Part shown: in pieces, positions 1 through 8,141 of the stretch
Layout of the letters: every line of letters begins with the position of its first letter
Position numbering within the stretch: position 1 is the stretch's first letter
IMG/VR virus record: IMGVR_UViG_3300043775_001972
Location: 1-32,030 of that record
Length of the DNA stretch: 32,030 nucleotides
Strand: one strand, 5' to 3'
Source: a virus
Position numbers and translations under genes: made by a program
The notes under the pieces: model-generated
Database searches by the model: none
Seen by the model: the letters and a program-made list of their open reading frames with translations, nothing else
Told to the model about the DNA's origin: nothing

Positions 1-513
1 CCAGAAGGAACTACTTTAACTTTTAAGGGATTCGGGGATTTTAATCTTAAATTATTAGATAATGTTCAAACTGATGATTATATCTTAGGACATTGTCAAG
101 CACCTACTGGTGGGTTAGTAAAATCATTCGATCGCATACATCCATATGTAAATAATACCATTAAATTACTGCATAATGGTATTATTAAAACACAAGAAGT
201 ACAACGAATAAATGAGATTATAAATAGTAAACATCAATGGGATACGCAATTATTAGGCGAATACATATCAGAAGATTTTAATAAATTATCCGATATCGAA
301 GGATCATTTGCTTGCGTATGCATTAAAAATAATAAATTGTATATGTTTAGAAATGCAATATCTCCATTATATCAGGATATATACTGCAATATCAGCTCTA
401 CTAAATTCGATGATTCGGAGATGATAGATAATAACGTAATATATCAATTAAGGGAGATACATTATTTTAGAGTGGATTCATTTAATAATACGCATAACCC
501 ATATTATTTTTAA
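1..513 (+). CDS. Class II glutamine amidotransferase domain protein (3' end only)
   Basis: The open frame enters from the left edge and ends at TAA 511-513, leaving 170 residues. The order of motifs matches the class II (Ntn-hydrolase) glutamine amidotransferase domain of GFAT, PurF and asparagine synthase: GHCQAP (window residues 30-35, equivalent to GHTRxAT), HNGII (58-62), DTQ (81-83), EGSFA (100-104) and RNAISPLY (117-124). In this family an N-terminal cysteine hydrolyses glutamine and passes ammonia to a partner domain; that cysteine would lie left of the window. The frame stops about 45 residues after the SPLY motif, so no synthetase, isomerase or QueC domain follows: it seems to be a stand-alone amidotransferase domain. 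Its ammonia acceptor is unknown. The next gene starts 11 bases downstream with its own AAGGA ribosome site, suggesting one operon. Confidence 0.8.
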   Translation, partial: PEGTTLTFKGFGDFNLKLLDNVQTDDYILGHCQAPTGGLVKSFDRIHPYVNNTIKLLHNGIIKTQEVQRINEIINSKHQWDTQLLGEYISEDFNKLSDIEGSFACVCIKNNKLYMFRNAISPLYQDIYCNISSTKFDDSEMIDNNVIYQLREIHYFRVDSFNNTHNPYYF

Positions 514-524
514 AAGGAATTAAT

Positions 525-788
525 ATGAATAATGAGGTAATGGATGAATGCGATATTGCATCGGCAGTGGAAGAAGCCGAACGTAATTTTGCGATTCAAA
601 AAATATTAGGTAATCGATCACCGAAAGGTAATATCGAATTACGATTAGACCCAAATAAAGAATGTGACAGCTGTGGTGATATAATTCCACTAGCGAGACA
701 GCGAATAGTTCTATCGATACATAAAAATTGTGATTTATGTGTTGATTGCCAATCCGATCATGATTGGCAAGAACGGATTTACTTATAA
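525..788 (+). CDS. DksA/TraR-family zinc-finger protein
   Basis: An 87-residue protein. The C-terminal half has the DksA/TraR C4 zinc-finger pattern: CDSCG (C47, C50), then IPLARQR, then CVDCQ (C72, C75). This matches the short TraR-like branch (C-x2-CG-x-xIPxAR...C-V-x-CQ). Members of this family bind in the secondary channel of RNA polymerase or have unknown roles; phages and plasmids often encode short versions. The N-terminal part (residues 6-28) is acidic and probably helical, as in TraR. C69 is an extra cysteine next to the zinc site. The start is supported by AAGGA eight bases upstream, and a strong hairpin terminator follows the stop. A role in redirecting host polymerase is inference from the family. 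Confidence 0.85.
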   Translation: MNNEVMDECDIASAVEEAERNFAIQKILGNRSPKGNIELRLDPNKECDSCGDIIPLARQRIVLSIHKNCDLCVDCQSDHDWQERIYL

Positions 789-791
789 AAT

Positions 792-817
792 AAATGCCCT
801 CATATGAGGGCATTTTT
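792..817 (+). terminator. Rho-independent terminator after the DksA-like gene
   Basis: A perfect inverted repeat of 12 bases per arm is centred on CATATG (792-815), with the GCCCTC/GAGGGC core in the stem, and is followed by a T run (813-817). It begins three bases after the stop of the zinc-finger gene and ends before the GGAG ribosome site of the next gene, so downstream expression needs partial read-through or another promoter. Confidence 0.85.
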
Positions 818-828
818 ATGGAGATTAT

Positions 829-1293
829 ATGACTTGTAAAAAATGTCAAAATCAATTAATTACTGTTTTTACAAAATGTGATGATAATATTGAAGTTCGG
901 GGAGCTTGGCCTAAAGCACCAGCTGATATATTAGGATTTAAATACGATGGTTCTATTTTTAGTATATCGTATTGTATATGGTGTGGTACAGTTGATGGAA
1001 CTTTTCCGATTATTAATTATGCAGAAGCAGAAGTCGAACAATCATTACCGCCAGTCGTTTATTTAGGCGATATGGTTGATCAGTTTTATGAACTTGTATT
1101 AAAATCCGAATTTCAAGCGGCGGATTCGATTATGCGCAAATTAAGCGTCCGTATATCGCCGATAGATGGTAATGCGTTATATAATGCTTGGACTACATAC
1201 GAAAGTATTAGACAAATACATCCAGTATATCCGGAATTTGCTGAATTAGTTAAAGATATTATAAAACGATATAAAACAGTTCGATACGTTTAA
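829..1293 (+). CDS. Hypothetical protein with N-terminal zinc-ribbon-like cysteines
   Basis: A 154-residue protein I do not recognise. Two CxxC pairs, C3/C6 and C49/C52 (CIWC), about 43 residues apart look like a zinc ribbon, with a further cysteine at 17. The C-terminal half (from about residue 75) is helical-looking and charged, without cysteines. The ATG is preceded by GGAG at the correct spacing. The gene lies between a hairpin terminator and a large palindromic terminator, so it is the last gene of the rightward group and faces the leftward tail-fibre genes. A nucleic-acid-binding or small regulatory role is possible from the zinc ribbon but is not shown. Confidence 0.7.
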   Translation: MTCKKCQNQLITVFTKCDDNIEVRGAWPKAPADILGFKYDGSIFSISYCIWCGTVDGTFPIINYAEAEVEQSLPPVVYLGDMVDQFYELVLKSEFQAADSIMRKLSVRISPIDGNALYNAWTTYESIRQIHPVYPEFAELVKDIIKRYKTVRYV

Positions 1294-1301
1294 AATGTAA
1301 T

Positions 1302-1337
1302 TATAATACATCATTATAATTATAATGATGTATTATA
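1302..1337. terminator. 36-bp perfect palindrome, bidirectional terminator between convergent genes
   Basis: Every base from 1302 to 1319 pairs with 1337 to 1320, giving an 18-bp perfect stem in principle, AT-rich with an ACATC/GATGT core. It sits in the 54-base gap between the stops of two convergent genes (1293 and 1348) and is flanked by A/T-rich sequence on both sides, as expected of a terminator working in both directions. Confidence 0.75.
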
Positions 1338-1347
1338 TAATTTTATA

Positions 1348-2829
1348 TTATCTTAATTCGAACCACGAATGGATTGAACCGGCACTAGAGCCAGTATGAG
1401 TTATTTTATAATCCGTATTATTTGGAATTATAATCTGGACGCAAAAAGTTGCTGATCCAGAAGCGATATCATAATCTACTGCCGGGATAATAACAAGACC
1501 ACCAACTATTACTTCAACAGTCGACCTACCCATAGTATCAGCAAGAGTAACTATTATTTGTATCGGTTTTCCAGTATTATTAGTATATGTAGTTCCTGAT
1601 ACTCTCGATGCCTTCATATCTTGCCAAGTTTGACCTACACCAATCATACCAGCTAATGAATTTCTCAATGTAGCTATCGAATCAGTTATGGTTTGTAATG
1701 AACTTGCTATAGCGGTTTGAACTGCATCTACGAAGAATACATTACCTTTAAGTTTTCCAGCTACGTAATTTGGGGTCGTTCTATCATAAACATATTTTTT
1801 AGTAGCTGCTTGATATGCTTTAGCTGGGTCGATGGTATTAGCACCATTAACTAAACTAGTTAATGGATCATCAATATTCGAACCATCTTCTACTAATTGA
1901 ATAGTACTATTATTCAATAATGTAAGTGAACCATCTAATTTTAATCCACCAGTTAATGTAGATCGTTTAGCATCGGACGGAACTTTCAATTGCAAATAAA
2001 TTGAACTAGCTGGATCCGTACTGTTGTTATTAATATTACTACCTAAACCACCACCCGTCGATGCAGGAGGTGCAGCTGGGTTCGTCATATCAATACCGAT
2101 ACCCCATTCCTCGACATCATAACCAAGCAATTCAGTGTTTTTAACTACGTCTAAACCAGTACCGAATAAACTACCTTCAAACCCAATATTTAATGCAGTA
2201 GCTGGTGGCATCAATAAACGAGATAATGCATCATCAAAATCAGCTTTAGTTAAATAATTATCTTTTAAGAATTTATAATAAATCGCTTGATAATCATCTA
2301 AGGTTTCATCTACTGGTAAAATTAAGTTACCGGTTAATGTGCCGCCCGTTATTGGTAAATATCCACCATCTAAAAATAAATGTAATCCGCGGGTAAAATC
2401 ATTAACGCCGAATAATTTATCTGGGGTGCTGATATTGCCTAATTCAGTTAATAAATCGCCAGTTTTTAAATAAAGTGATAAACTATTTTTAATACTTTTA
2501 GTATCACATAATGCAACCCAATCTTTAGTCTCATTGTGCGAAGTATCATCGATAAAATTTTTATAAACATGTAATACGTCTGCTGCACTATCATACCATA
2601 TTTGACCGACGGTCGGTTGGGGTGGTTTATCTGGACCGCAGAAATGTTCGAGCATATGAACCAAATTAGTCCATAATCCTTCACCGTAATTAGAATAACC
2701 TCTTCCATACAGTGTTAATGAGGTATGGGTAGTATCGCCGCCAGGACCATCCGTAGTATTAGGATCGATAGTAAATGAAGTTTTACCTACGTCAGATGCG
2801 TGATCAGTAAATTTTATTGTATATGCCAT
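1348..2829 (-). CDS. Tail-fibre-like protein, family member 6 (shared anchor domain, GQTWQD tip)
   Basis: 493 residues. Residues 1-105 carry the domain shared by six neighbouring proteins: an NYGEGLWTN...MLEHF segment and GQIWYD, ending near a W at the edge of the domain. The middle has tail-fibre-type repeats, including LTGNLILP and an AATKKYVYD segment. The last 110 residues contain GVGQTWQDM and TYTNNTGKPI, a C-terminal pattern familiar from many phage tail fibres. The protein is therefore probably a virion-attached fibre whose N-terminus docks on the particle and whose C-terminus contacts the host or the next fibre. It is the only member of the family with its own late promoter (2862-2869). 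AAGTGAA upstream of ATG is a weak ribosome site. Receptor unknown. Confidence 0.75.
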   Translation of the reverse strand: MAYTIKFTDHASDVGKTSFTIDPNTTDGPGGDTTHTSLTLYGRGYSNYGEGLWTNLVHMLEHFCGPDKPPQPTVGQIWYDSAADVLHVYKNFIDDTSHNETKDWVALCDTKSIKNSLSLYLKTGDLLTELGNISTPDKLFGVNDFTRGLHLFLDGGYLPITGGTLTGNLILPVDETLDDYQAIYYKFLKDNYLTKADFDDALSRLLMPPATALNIGFEGSLFGTGLDVVKNTELLGYDVEEWGIGIDMTNPAAPPASTGGGLGSNINNNSTDPASSIYLQLKVPSDAKRSTLTGGLKLDGSLTLLNNSTIQLVEDGSNIDDPLTSLVNGANTIDPAKAYQAATKKYVYDRTTPNYVAGKLKGNVFFVDAVQTAIASSLQTITDSIATLRNSLAGMIGVGQTWQDMKASRVSGTTYTNNTGKPIQIIVTLADTMGRSTVEVIVGGLVIIPAVDYDIASGSATFCVQIIIPNNTDYKITHTGSSAGSIHSWFELR

Positions 2830-2861
2830 ATGTCGAATTCACTTAAAAATAAAATATCAAA

Positions 2862-2869
2862 TATTTATC
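2862..2869 (-). promoter_or_regulatory. Late promoter motif GATAAATA
   Basis: On the minus strand GATAAATA lies 32 bases upstream of the ATG at 2829. It matches the NATAAATA motif found before other transcription units of the window and resembles the T4 late -10 element TATAAATA. It lies in the 61-base gap between the fibre gene stop at 2891 and the next start. Confidence 0.6.
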
Positions 2870-2890
2870 ATGGTCTAGATAATCCAAATC

Positions 2891-3631
2891 CTAAGCCGCA
2901 TAACCAATAACTGTAAAATCAATTTCGCAATTTACTGGTAAAGAAGTATCTACACCAATAGTAAATTCATTAATTGTTTTATTACTTATAAAAAAATGAT
3001 GACCTAATGGTGCATTAGTTGGAATTAAACCATTTGGTGTTGTTGTCGATGGAGATAATATTACCGAATAATTATCATCTTTCATAACAATAGGTAATGT
3101 AACTTTGTATGCACCAGTTGATAACTTACTTTGTGGTATATTACCATTAATGGTTGCATAATTACAAAAACTTAATATATTATATTGATATTTTGAATTA
3201 TCTGATTTTAATTTAACTACACAGTTCGCATCTACATACGATTTCGTAGCCGGGTCATTTTCTGCTACTATATCATTAGTAATAAACAATTCATTATTTA
3301 ATAGGCCGCCACTTAATTTTAAAACTCCGGTTGGTACCGTTTGTTCTTTAGTTCCGACATTAACCCAATCACCCTGACCTAATTGTCTAGAGATATTTAC
3401 TTTTAATTGTTTATTTGAAGTATCATACCAAAATTGACCTTCGGTTGGTCTTAATGGCGGAACTTCATTAGCCCAATTTTCTAATATGCGTAAGACGTCA
3501 GTCCAAACTATTTCACCGTAATTTTCTACGTATCTTCCAACTAAATTGATTGATGTTAAATTATTATATTCATAATCTTTTACGTAAATTGGTGCTTTTG
3601 ATCTGTTAGCAAATTCAATTTTTAATGTCAT
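2891..3631 (-). CDS. Tail-fibre-like protein, family member 5
   Basis: 246 residues from the ATG at 3631. A longer frame to 3655 needs a TTG start and would overlap the previous gene further, so the ATG forming an ATGA overlap with the preceding stop is chosen. Residues 1-95 are the shared anchor domain (NYGEIVWTDVLRILENW, GQFWYD). A short linker has ATKSYVDAN, the usual fibre repeat, and the C-terminal 100 residues form a compact beta-rich tip with YKVTLPIVMKDDNYSV and a final FTVIGYAA. The same tip type ends members 3 and 4. Similar tips end many phage fibres and bind receptors or cap the trimer. The 4-base overlap implies translational coupling. Function as a short fibre is inferred. Confidence 0.75.
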   Translation of the reverse strand: MTLKIEFANRSKAPIYVKDYEYNNLTSINLVGRYVENYGEIVWTDVLRILENWANEVPPLRPTEGQFWYDTSNKQLKVNISRQLGQGDWVNVGTKEQTVPTGVLKLSGGLLNNELFITNDIVAENDPATKSYVDANCVVKLKSDNSKYQYNILSFCNYATINGNIPQSKLSTGAYKVTLPIVMKDDNYSVILSPSTTTPNGLIPTNAPLGHHFFISNKTINEFTIGVDTSLPVNCEIDFTVIGYAA

Positions 3632-4275
3632 TTTGCGAATCCCATTACTATGCAAGATATAGTACCAGTAGTCGAATTACTAGCTACTGTAAAACCAGTC
3701 GTTGTTTTACTATGAGTATTTGTATGAATACCACCTTCGCCGTGTAAAGTAACCAATACTGAATAATTAGTATCTGCCATAACTTTAGGTAATGTAACGA
3801 CTCGATTATTCGGATAAATCATTAAGTTTATAATCACATAATTATTATCGAATAAAACATAATCATTAGTTTCTTCTTTAAACGTGAATTTTTTTAATTC
3901 AATATATTCTCTAGTTACGACCGAATTATCAGTTGTCGGTATTACGGTTAACTCTAATGGACCAGTCATTTGCGAGTTATTAATAGTCGAATAACTAGAC
4001 ATATCCGTAGCTGGGCCGTTAATTGCATCCCAATTAGTTCCATTATAAACTTTAACTAATTTATTATAATTATCATACCATATTTGGCCAGTTATTGGTC
4101 TAGGTGGTGCATGCGGACTACTAAAATTTTCTAAAATATGAACGAAATTACCCCAAAATATTTGACCATAATCGGTATAACCTTGACCGATCATGGTAAT
4201 CGAAGTTGCATCATTTAATGAATTGGCGTAGACTATTAAATTATCGCCATTTGCATGAGTTACTGTATAATTCAT
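3628..4275 (-). CDS. Tail-fibre-like protein, family member 4
   Basis: 215 residues from the ATG at 4275, which overlaps the previous stop as ATGA and has GGATAT upstream; a start further upstream at 4299 would lie inside the preceding gene. The anchor domain covers residues 1-90 (DYGQIFWGNFVHILENF, GQIWYD, then a KVYNGTNW segment). VVTREYIEL matches the fibre linker repeat. The C-terminal tip has VVTLPKVMADTNYSV and ends in IVMGFAK, parallel to the tips of members 3 and 5. Together members 3-5 look like tandem duplicates of one short-fibre gene that have diverged. Receptor unknown. Confidence 0.75.
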   Translation of the reverse strand: MNYTVTHANGDNLIVYANSLNDATSITMIGQGYTDYGQIFWGNFVHILENFSSPHAPPRPITGQIWYDNYNKLVKVYNGTNWDAINGPATDMSSYSTINNSQMTGPLELTVIPTTDNSVVTREYIELKKFTFKEETNDYVLFDNNYVIINLMIYPNNRVVTLPKVMADTNYSVLVTLHGEGGIHTNTHSKTTTGFTVASNSTTGTISCIVMGFAK

Positions 4276-4967
4276 AATGTATATCCTACTAATAACCAAT
4301 TATTTCCATTTGGGGTGAAGGTATCGGGCGCTTTATTAGTAATTGAATAATGCATAGTTTTATCAGTATTGGTACAGACTACTGCATAATCATTATCTTT
4401 CATAGTAAATGGTAACATTACTTTATAACCTGAACTAGTATTAACTCCATTCATAACAACGAACTTATTTGGATATAGTGTATAAGAGTAAGTTATATCG
4501 GAATCACTAAATGTAACGTTTTTAATACCACATGATTTATAATTATCTGCAAATTGTTTCGTTGCCGCATGATTACTATTTTTAGTTTCGCCGGAATAAA
4601 CAGTATCACCCGATTCATCATCAGCTAATTTTAAATTAGTTACTGTATTTGATGTATAGGTAGAAATATAATTTGTGGTATCTATAATATTATCATTCGA
4701 TAAATCAATCCATTCATTTGGTGCTTGGTAAATTAAAACGGAACTATCAGATGATCGATACCACATCTGTCCTATCAATGCATTACTAGGTGCTGTTTTG
4801 GAACTAAAATGTTCCATTATGCGTAAAATATTAGTCCAATATTCGTCGCCATACTCAGTAGTTTCGTATCCAATTAATTGCAGAGGGGTTGATGTATCGA
4901 TAGTATTACTACTTACAGTAATACTATCTGCTTTACTTGGATCTGAAAAATTAATTGTATAATTCAT
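4272..4967 (-). CDS. Tail-fibre-like protein, family member 3
   Basis: 231 residues. The anchor domain is at residues 1-92 (EYGDEYWTNILRIMEHF, GQMWYR). ATKQFADN is the linker repeat. The C-terminal tip has YKVMLPFTMKDNDYAV and ends in LLVGYTL. The start ATG shares one base with the TAA of the preceding gene (TAATG), and the stop overlaps the next start, so members 2-5 are tightly coupled. This is the shortest fibre form: anchor, linker and tip without the long repeat shaft found in members 1, 2 and 6. A role as a short tail fibre or side spike is inferred. Confidence 0.75.
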   Translation of the reverse strand: MNYTINFSDPSKADSITVSSNTIDTSTPLQLIGYETTEYGDEYWTNILRIMEHFSSKTAPSNALIGQMWYRSSDSSVLIYQAPNEWIDLSNDNIIDTTNYISTYTSNTVTNLKLADDESGDTVYSGETKNSNHAATKQFADNYKSCGIKNVTFSDSDITYSYTLYPNKFVVMNGVNTSSGYKVMLPFTMKDNDYAVVCTNTDKTMHYSITNKAPDTFTPNGNNWLLVGYTL

Positions 4968-6634
4968 TATTTCCAGCGCCCAATCGCGGTAAAATTACAA
5001 GAAACCATATTGCGAACATAATCCCACGCTAATGGGCGATAACTCCATCCACCGATATGGAAACTAGTTGTTGTTTTAGCGTGGGATTGATAAACTATTG
5101 GGAATACGTAGAATGATGGATTCATTGTTTTGCCGTTACCATTACCGTTAGTTGCATCGTGAGCATGTTTTGATACTGCCGCTCTTTGTGCTGAGGACCA
5201 AACATTACTAAGATCTTTAGATCCGGAGGTTGTTCTCGAATTATACCAAGCACCATTCCAATTCGGGTAACCTAAATATTTCGTATTTCCGCCCCAACAA
5301 CCACCACGGAAACGCCAAAATGCCGATTTATATAAAACTCCAGCAACTGAAAAATCTTGATTATTATCTGTTAATTGAACCGCGAAATCGTTATTGATAA
5401 ATGGGGGACATCCTGATATATTAGCCCAAGAAACAGGCTCACAAGTCATAATTTCAGTAATTTTATCGTCATAACTACCATAATCAAAATTTCGAACGGT
5501 TCCGTAAACCATTAACGTTCCGTCTTCCATTTTCGTATAAGAAACACTACTAAGTCCAGTTCCTGAAACCGTTGGTGGTGCGATAGCTCCAGCTAAACGC
5601 TCTTCTAGATATTCATGAGTAATAGCTTCATTTGCGACTAAAGTTTTACCTTTCTGATCTCTCAGTTGCAAAACCGCATCGGTATTCATTTTATCGCCCG
5701 ATTTTTTAATAAATGGAGCGGTATCACCTTTAGCTAATTCGATTAATGCATCTAGTGTTTTTTGAGTCGATGATAATTTATCTAATGGATTTGAATTTGC
5801 AGATGATATAGCTGCAACGACGTATGATTTCGAGACTGCTTCATTATCCGAAACTGATTTAAGATCCGATTGGTCTCTTAAAAACAATTCATTACCTTTT
5901 TTCATTGTTCTTTTTGACGGATCTTTATTATCATTAAAGATAAAAGGTAACTCCGTCATATTTTTCAACGCCGCTAATATTGCAGATTGAGTTTGTGATA
6001 AATCAACAAGTTTTAATTGATTATCAATTTCAGTTTTTACTTTAAGATCGACGTATTTTTTTGGAGTGGCATATAAACCAAGATTTGGATCAGTATTGGT
6101 TGTTGATATAGAACCATCTTGATTATACCAAGTTGAATCATCTAATAATATAAGATTACCGGTCATAGTGAATGGCTGTGAATTACCAGCCGAATCGTTA
6201 AACCTACCCGATTTATGCAAATAATCTTTTAATGTATTAGTAAAAACTGCATTAGTAACATTAGCAGCAGCATCGTTTGGATCAACTGCTTGTATATTAC
6301 CATCAAATCCAATAACTGGTGTTATAGCAGTCCATTTATAACCATTAGCCGAACCATCTGGTTTTGTTTTTTTAACGTATAATGATAATTGTTTATTTCT
6401 CGGGTTATACCACAACTGGCCTTCAGTTGCATGCGATGGATCTTGATAAGAACAAAAATTTTCTAATAATTTAACAAAGTTTTCAGTTAAACCCAAACCA
6501 TAATCTTTAGCACCATATCCATATAGAGTAAGAGATGTATTTTCGTTATTAAACTCACCGTAGCGTATAGTAAACGGCGATTTACCTGTATTTGTGTCAC
6601 TATAAGTAACGGTATATAAATGATCTGTTGCCAT
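4967..6634 (-). CDS. Tail-fibre-like protein, family member 2 (long shaft)
   Basis: 555 residues. The anchor domain is at residues 1-110 (DYGLGLTENFVKLLENF, GQLWYN). The shaft has repeated fibre segments: FTMTGNLIL with PKKYVDLKV, then AVSKSYVVAAI, then ITHEYLEERL, each preceded by a hydrophobic beta turn. The C-terminal 200 residues form a distinct tip rich in tryptophan, glycine and tyrosine (FWRFRGGCWGG, YPNWNGAWYN, GGWSYRPLAW) and end in FTAIGRWK. This tip differs from those of members 3-5, suggesting another receptor. The start at 6634 leaves a 13-base gap to the previous gene. Function as a fibre is inferred from the repeat pattern. Confidence 0.75.
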   Translation of the reverse strand: MATDHLYTVTYSDTNTGKSPFTIRYGEFNNENTSLTLYGYGAKDYGLGLTENFVKLLENFCSYQDPSHATEGQLWYNPRNKQLSLYVKKTKPDGSANGYKWTAITPVIGFDGNIQAVDPNDAAANVTNAVFTNTLKDYLHKSGRFNDSAGNSQPFTMTGNLILLDDSTWYNQDGSISTTNTDPNLGLYATPKKYVDLKVKTEIDNQLKLVDLSQTQSAILAALKNMTELPFIFNDNKDPSKRTMKKGNELFLRDQSDLKSVSDNEAVSKSYVVAAISSANSNPLDKLSSTQKTLDALIELAKGDTAPFIKKSGDKMNTDAVLQLRDQKGKTLVANEAITHEYLEERLAGAIAPPTVSGTGLSSVSYTKMEDGTLMVYGTVRNFDYGSYDDKITEIMTCEPVSWANISGCPPFINNDFAVQLTDNNQDFSVAGVLYKSAFWRFRGGCWGGNTKYLGYPNWNGAWYNSRTTSGSKDLSNVWSSAQRAAVSKHAHDATNGNGNGKTMNPSFYVFPIVYQSHAKTTTSFHIGGWSYRPLAWDYVRNMVSCNFTAIGRWK

Positions 6635-6647
6635 TCGTTAATATCCT

Positions 6648-8132
6648 TTATGCTTTAATTCCGGTGATTGTGTAAGTAACTGGGTATTGAATAATTGTTT
6701 CTGTCGTAACCGCGTCGACTATTTTAACATACGTTTTATAAACGAATCGAAGTGATAATGAATTTTTTGTCATATTAGTTGGTTGAACTACACCATCCAC
6801 TTGCCACTGATCCCCTACGCCGTGATTGGTAACTTTATACCCACTACCCCAATCGCCTTGTAATGGGTCATAAGTTTGTTTTGCATACTTGTTAATTTCG
6901 GGGGAGGTATTAGTAATTACATCGGATTTAATAATATAATTCGGGTGTAGATCGAATGGTAATGATATATTCCATTTTCTAAAATATCGTTTCATACCCA
7001 ATGCAGGAAGACCGGATTTTGCTCCCCATGAATTTTCTATAAATGTGGTAGAATCAGCTTCGGTTAATTCTCCGTAGATAGTAACCATTCCATTTGGATA
7101 TTCTATATACCACTGACTAACATTTGGTGCTTTCGTAGCAGCTGTAGTTTTTGAAGCAATTGAATCGTCTACGTATTTGCGAGATGCTGCTTCTAATTCA
7201 TTATCTTTACTACTTAACGGTAAACTATATGTCGGTAAAATTAATTGGTCGATCATTGTTCGATCAACTACGGCAGAGCTTCGTTTCTTAATAAATGGAT
7301 TATTAGCTCCAGTTAATTTTGCTAAAGCTGCAGCTAAATCAGCTTCAGATAAACCCGTATTATTCGGCGTTGCAGCGGCCGGTTTTTTATCGACATAATT
7401 TTTTAATTCACTAACTTGATAATCAACATAAGCTCTAGATGATGCATTTAATCGATTAGCTCTACTAGTCGGCGTTAATAAATTACCACTACTATTAAAT
7501 TCATCAACCAATATCAGAACATTACTCATAGTACGCTGATCATCAGCACTACCGGATGTTTTATATAAGAATGGGAGGTCAGTTAATAACAATAATTTAT
7601 CTTTTAAATTATCTAATGTTATTATCGATGATTCTAATTTTGAAATTTTGCGATCGACGTATTTTCTAGAGGTTGCATGCGTTAATTGAGTCTGCGTCGT
7701 AATTAACGGTAAATCATTCTTATCGTAAGTTTCTAATTCTAAGATTAATGGGGCGACCATCGGAATAGTTCCATTATCTTTAATAAACCCTTTTATTAAA
7801 TCCGGTGGGATTGTTATAGGTTTATTATCGTACGCTAATGCATCCCAAAAATAAGCATTATCTGAATTGCGAGTATAAATGCTTAATTGTTTAGTGCCGG
7901 CATTATACCATAATTGACCTTCAGTTGGATAAATTGGATCATCAGGAGAACAGAAGTTTTCCATAATTTTGATCATATTAGTCCATAAGTCAGATCCGTA
8001 ATTAGGCGAACCTCTACCATGTAACCGCAATGATGTTGATGTCGTATCAACCGAATTTGGTGCTAATGGAATTGTTGCTTTTCTATCTAATGCGTTATTC
8101 GAAAAGTTTACGTATAATGTAGAACTGGTCAT
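6648..8132 (-). CDS. Tail-fibre-like protein, family member 1 (long shaft)
   Basis: 494 residues. The anchor domain is at residues 1-108 (NYGSDLWTNMIKIMENF, GQLWYN). The shaft has three copies of a linker repeat about 90-100 residues apart: ATSRKYVDRKI, ASSRAYVDYQV and AASRKYVDDSI, each following a stretch such as DRTMIDQLILP. The tip begins with WYIEYPNGMVTIYG and contains NISLPFDLHPNYII and a final TYTITGIKA. The first gene of the fibre series, it starts nine bases after the stop of the NlpC/P60-like gene, in the same transcription unit as the terminase genes; I see no promoter between them. Attachment role is inferred. Confidence 0.75.
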   Translation of the reverse strand: MTSSTLYVNFSNNALDRKATIPLAPNSVDTTSTSLRLHGRGSPNYGSDLWTNMIKIMENFCSPDDPIYPTEGQLWYNAGTKQLSIYTRNSDNAYFWDALAYDNKPITIPPDLIKGFIKDNGTIPMVAPLILELETYDKNDLPLITTQTQLTHATSRKYVDRKISKLESSIITLDNLKDKLLLLTDLPFLYKTSGSADDQRTMSNVLILVDEFNSSGNLLTPTSRANRLNASSRAYVDYQVSELKNYVDKKPAAATPNNTGLSEADLAAALAKLTGANNPFIKKRSSAVVDRTMIDQLILPTYSLPLSSKDNELEAASRKYVDDSIASKTTAATKAPNVSQWYIEYPNGMVTIYGELTEADSTTFIENSWGAKSGLPALGMKRYFRKWNISLPFDLHPNYIIKSDVITNTSPEINKYAKQTYDPLQGDWGSGYKVTNHGVGDQWQVDGVVQPTNMTKNSLSLRFVYKTYVKIVDAVTTETIIQYPVTYTITGIKA

Positions 8133-8141
8133 TTAAAAATC

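Noticed and set aside
520-855. Leftward 111-residue frame over the DksA-like gene
   Set aside because: Complete overlap with a gene that has clear family motifs, no ribosome site, low-complexity hydrophobic/histidine-rich translation.
2605-2617. ACCGAC-G-GTCGGT palindrome in fibre member 6
   Set aside because: Short (6-bp arms), explained by codons for P-T-V-G in the conserved anchor domain, no context for a terminator or site.
2466-2708. 80-residue minus-strand frame within fibre member 6
   Set aside because: Out-of-frame shadow on the same strand as a gene whose anchor domain is conserved in five paralogues.
7177-7398. Rightward 73-residue frame inside fibre member 1
   Set aside because: Opposite-strand shadow of the YVD-repeat shaft, no ribosome site or promoter.
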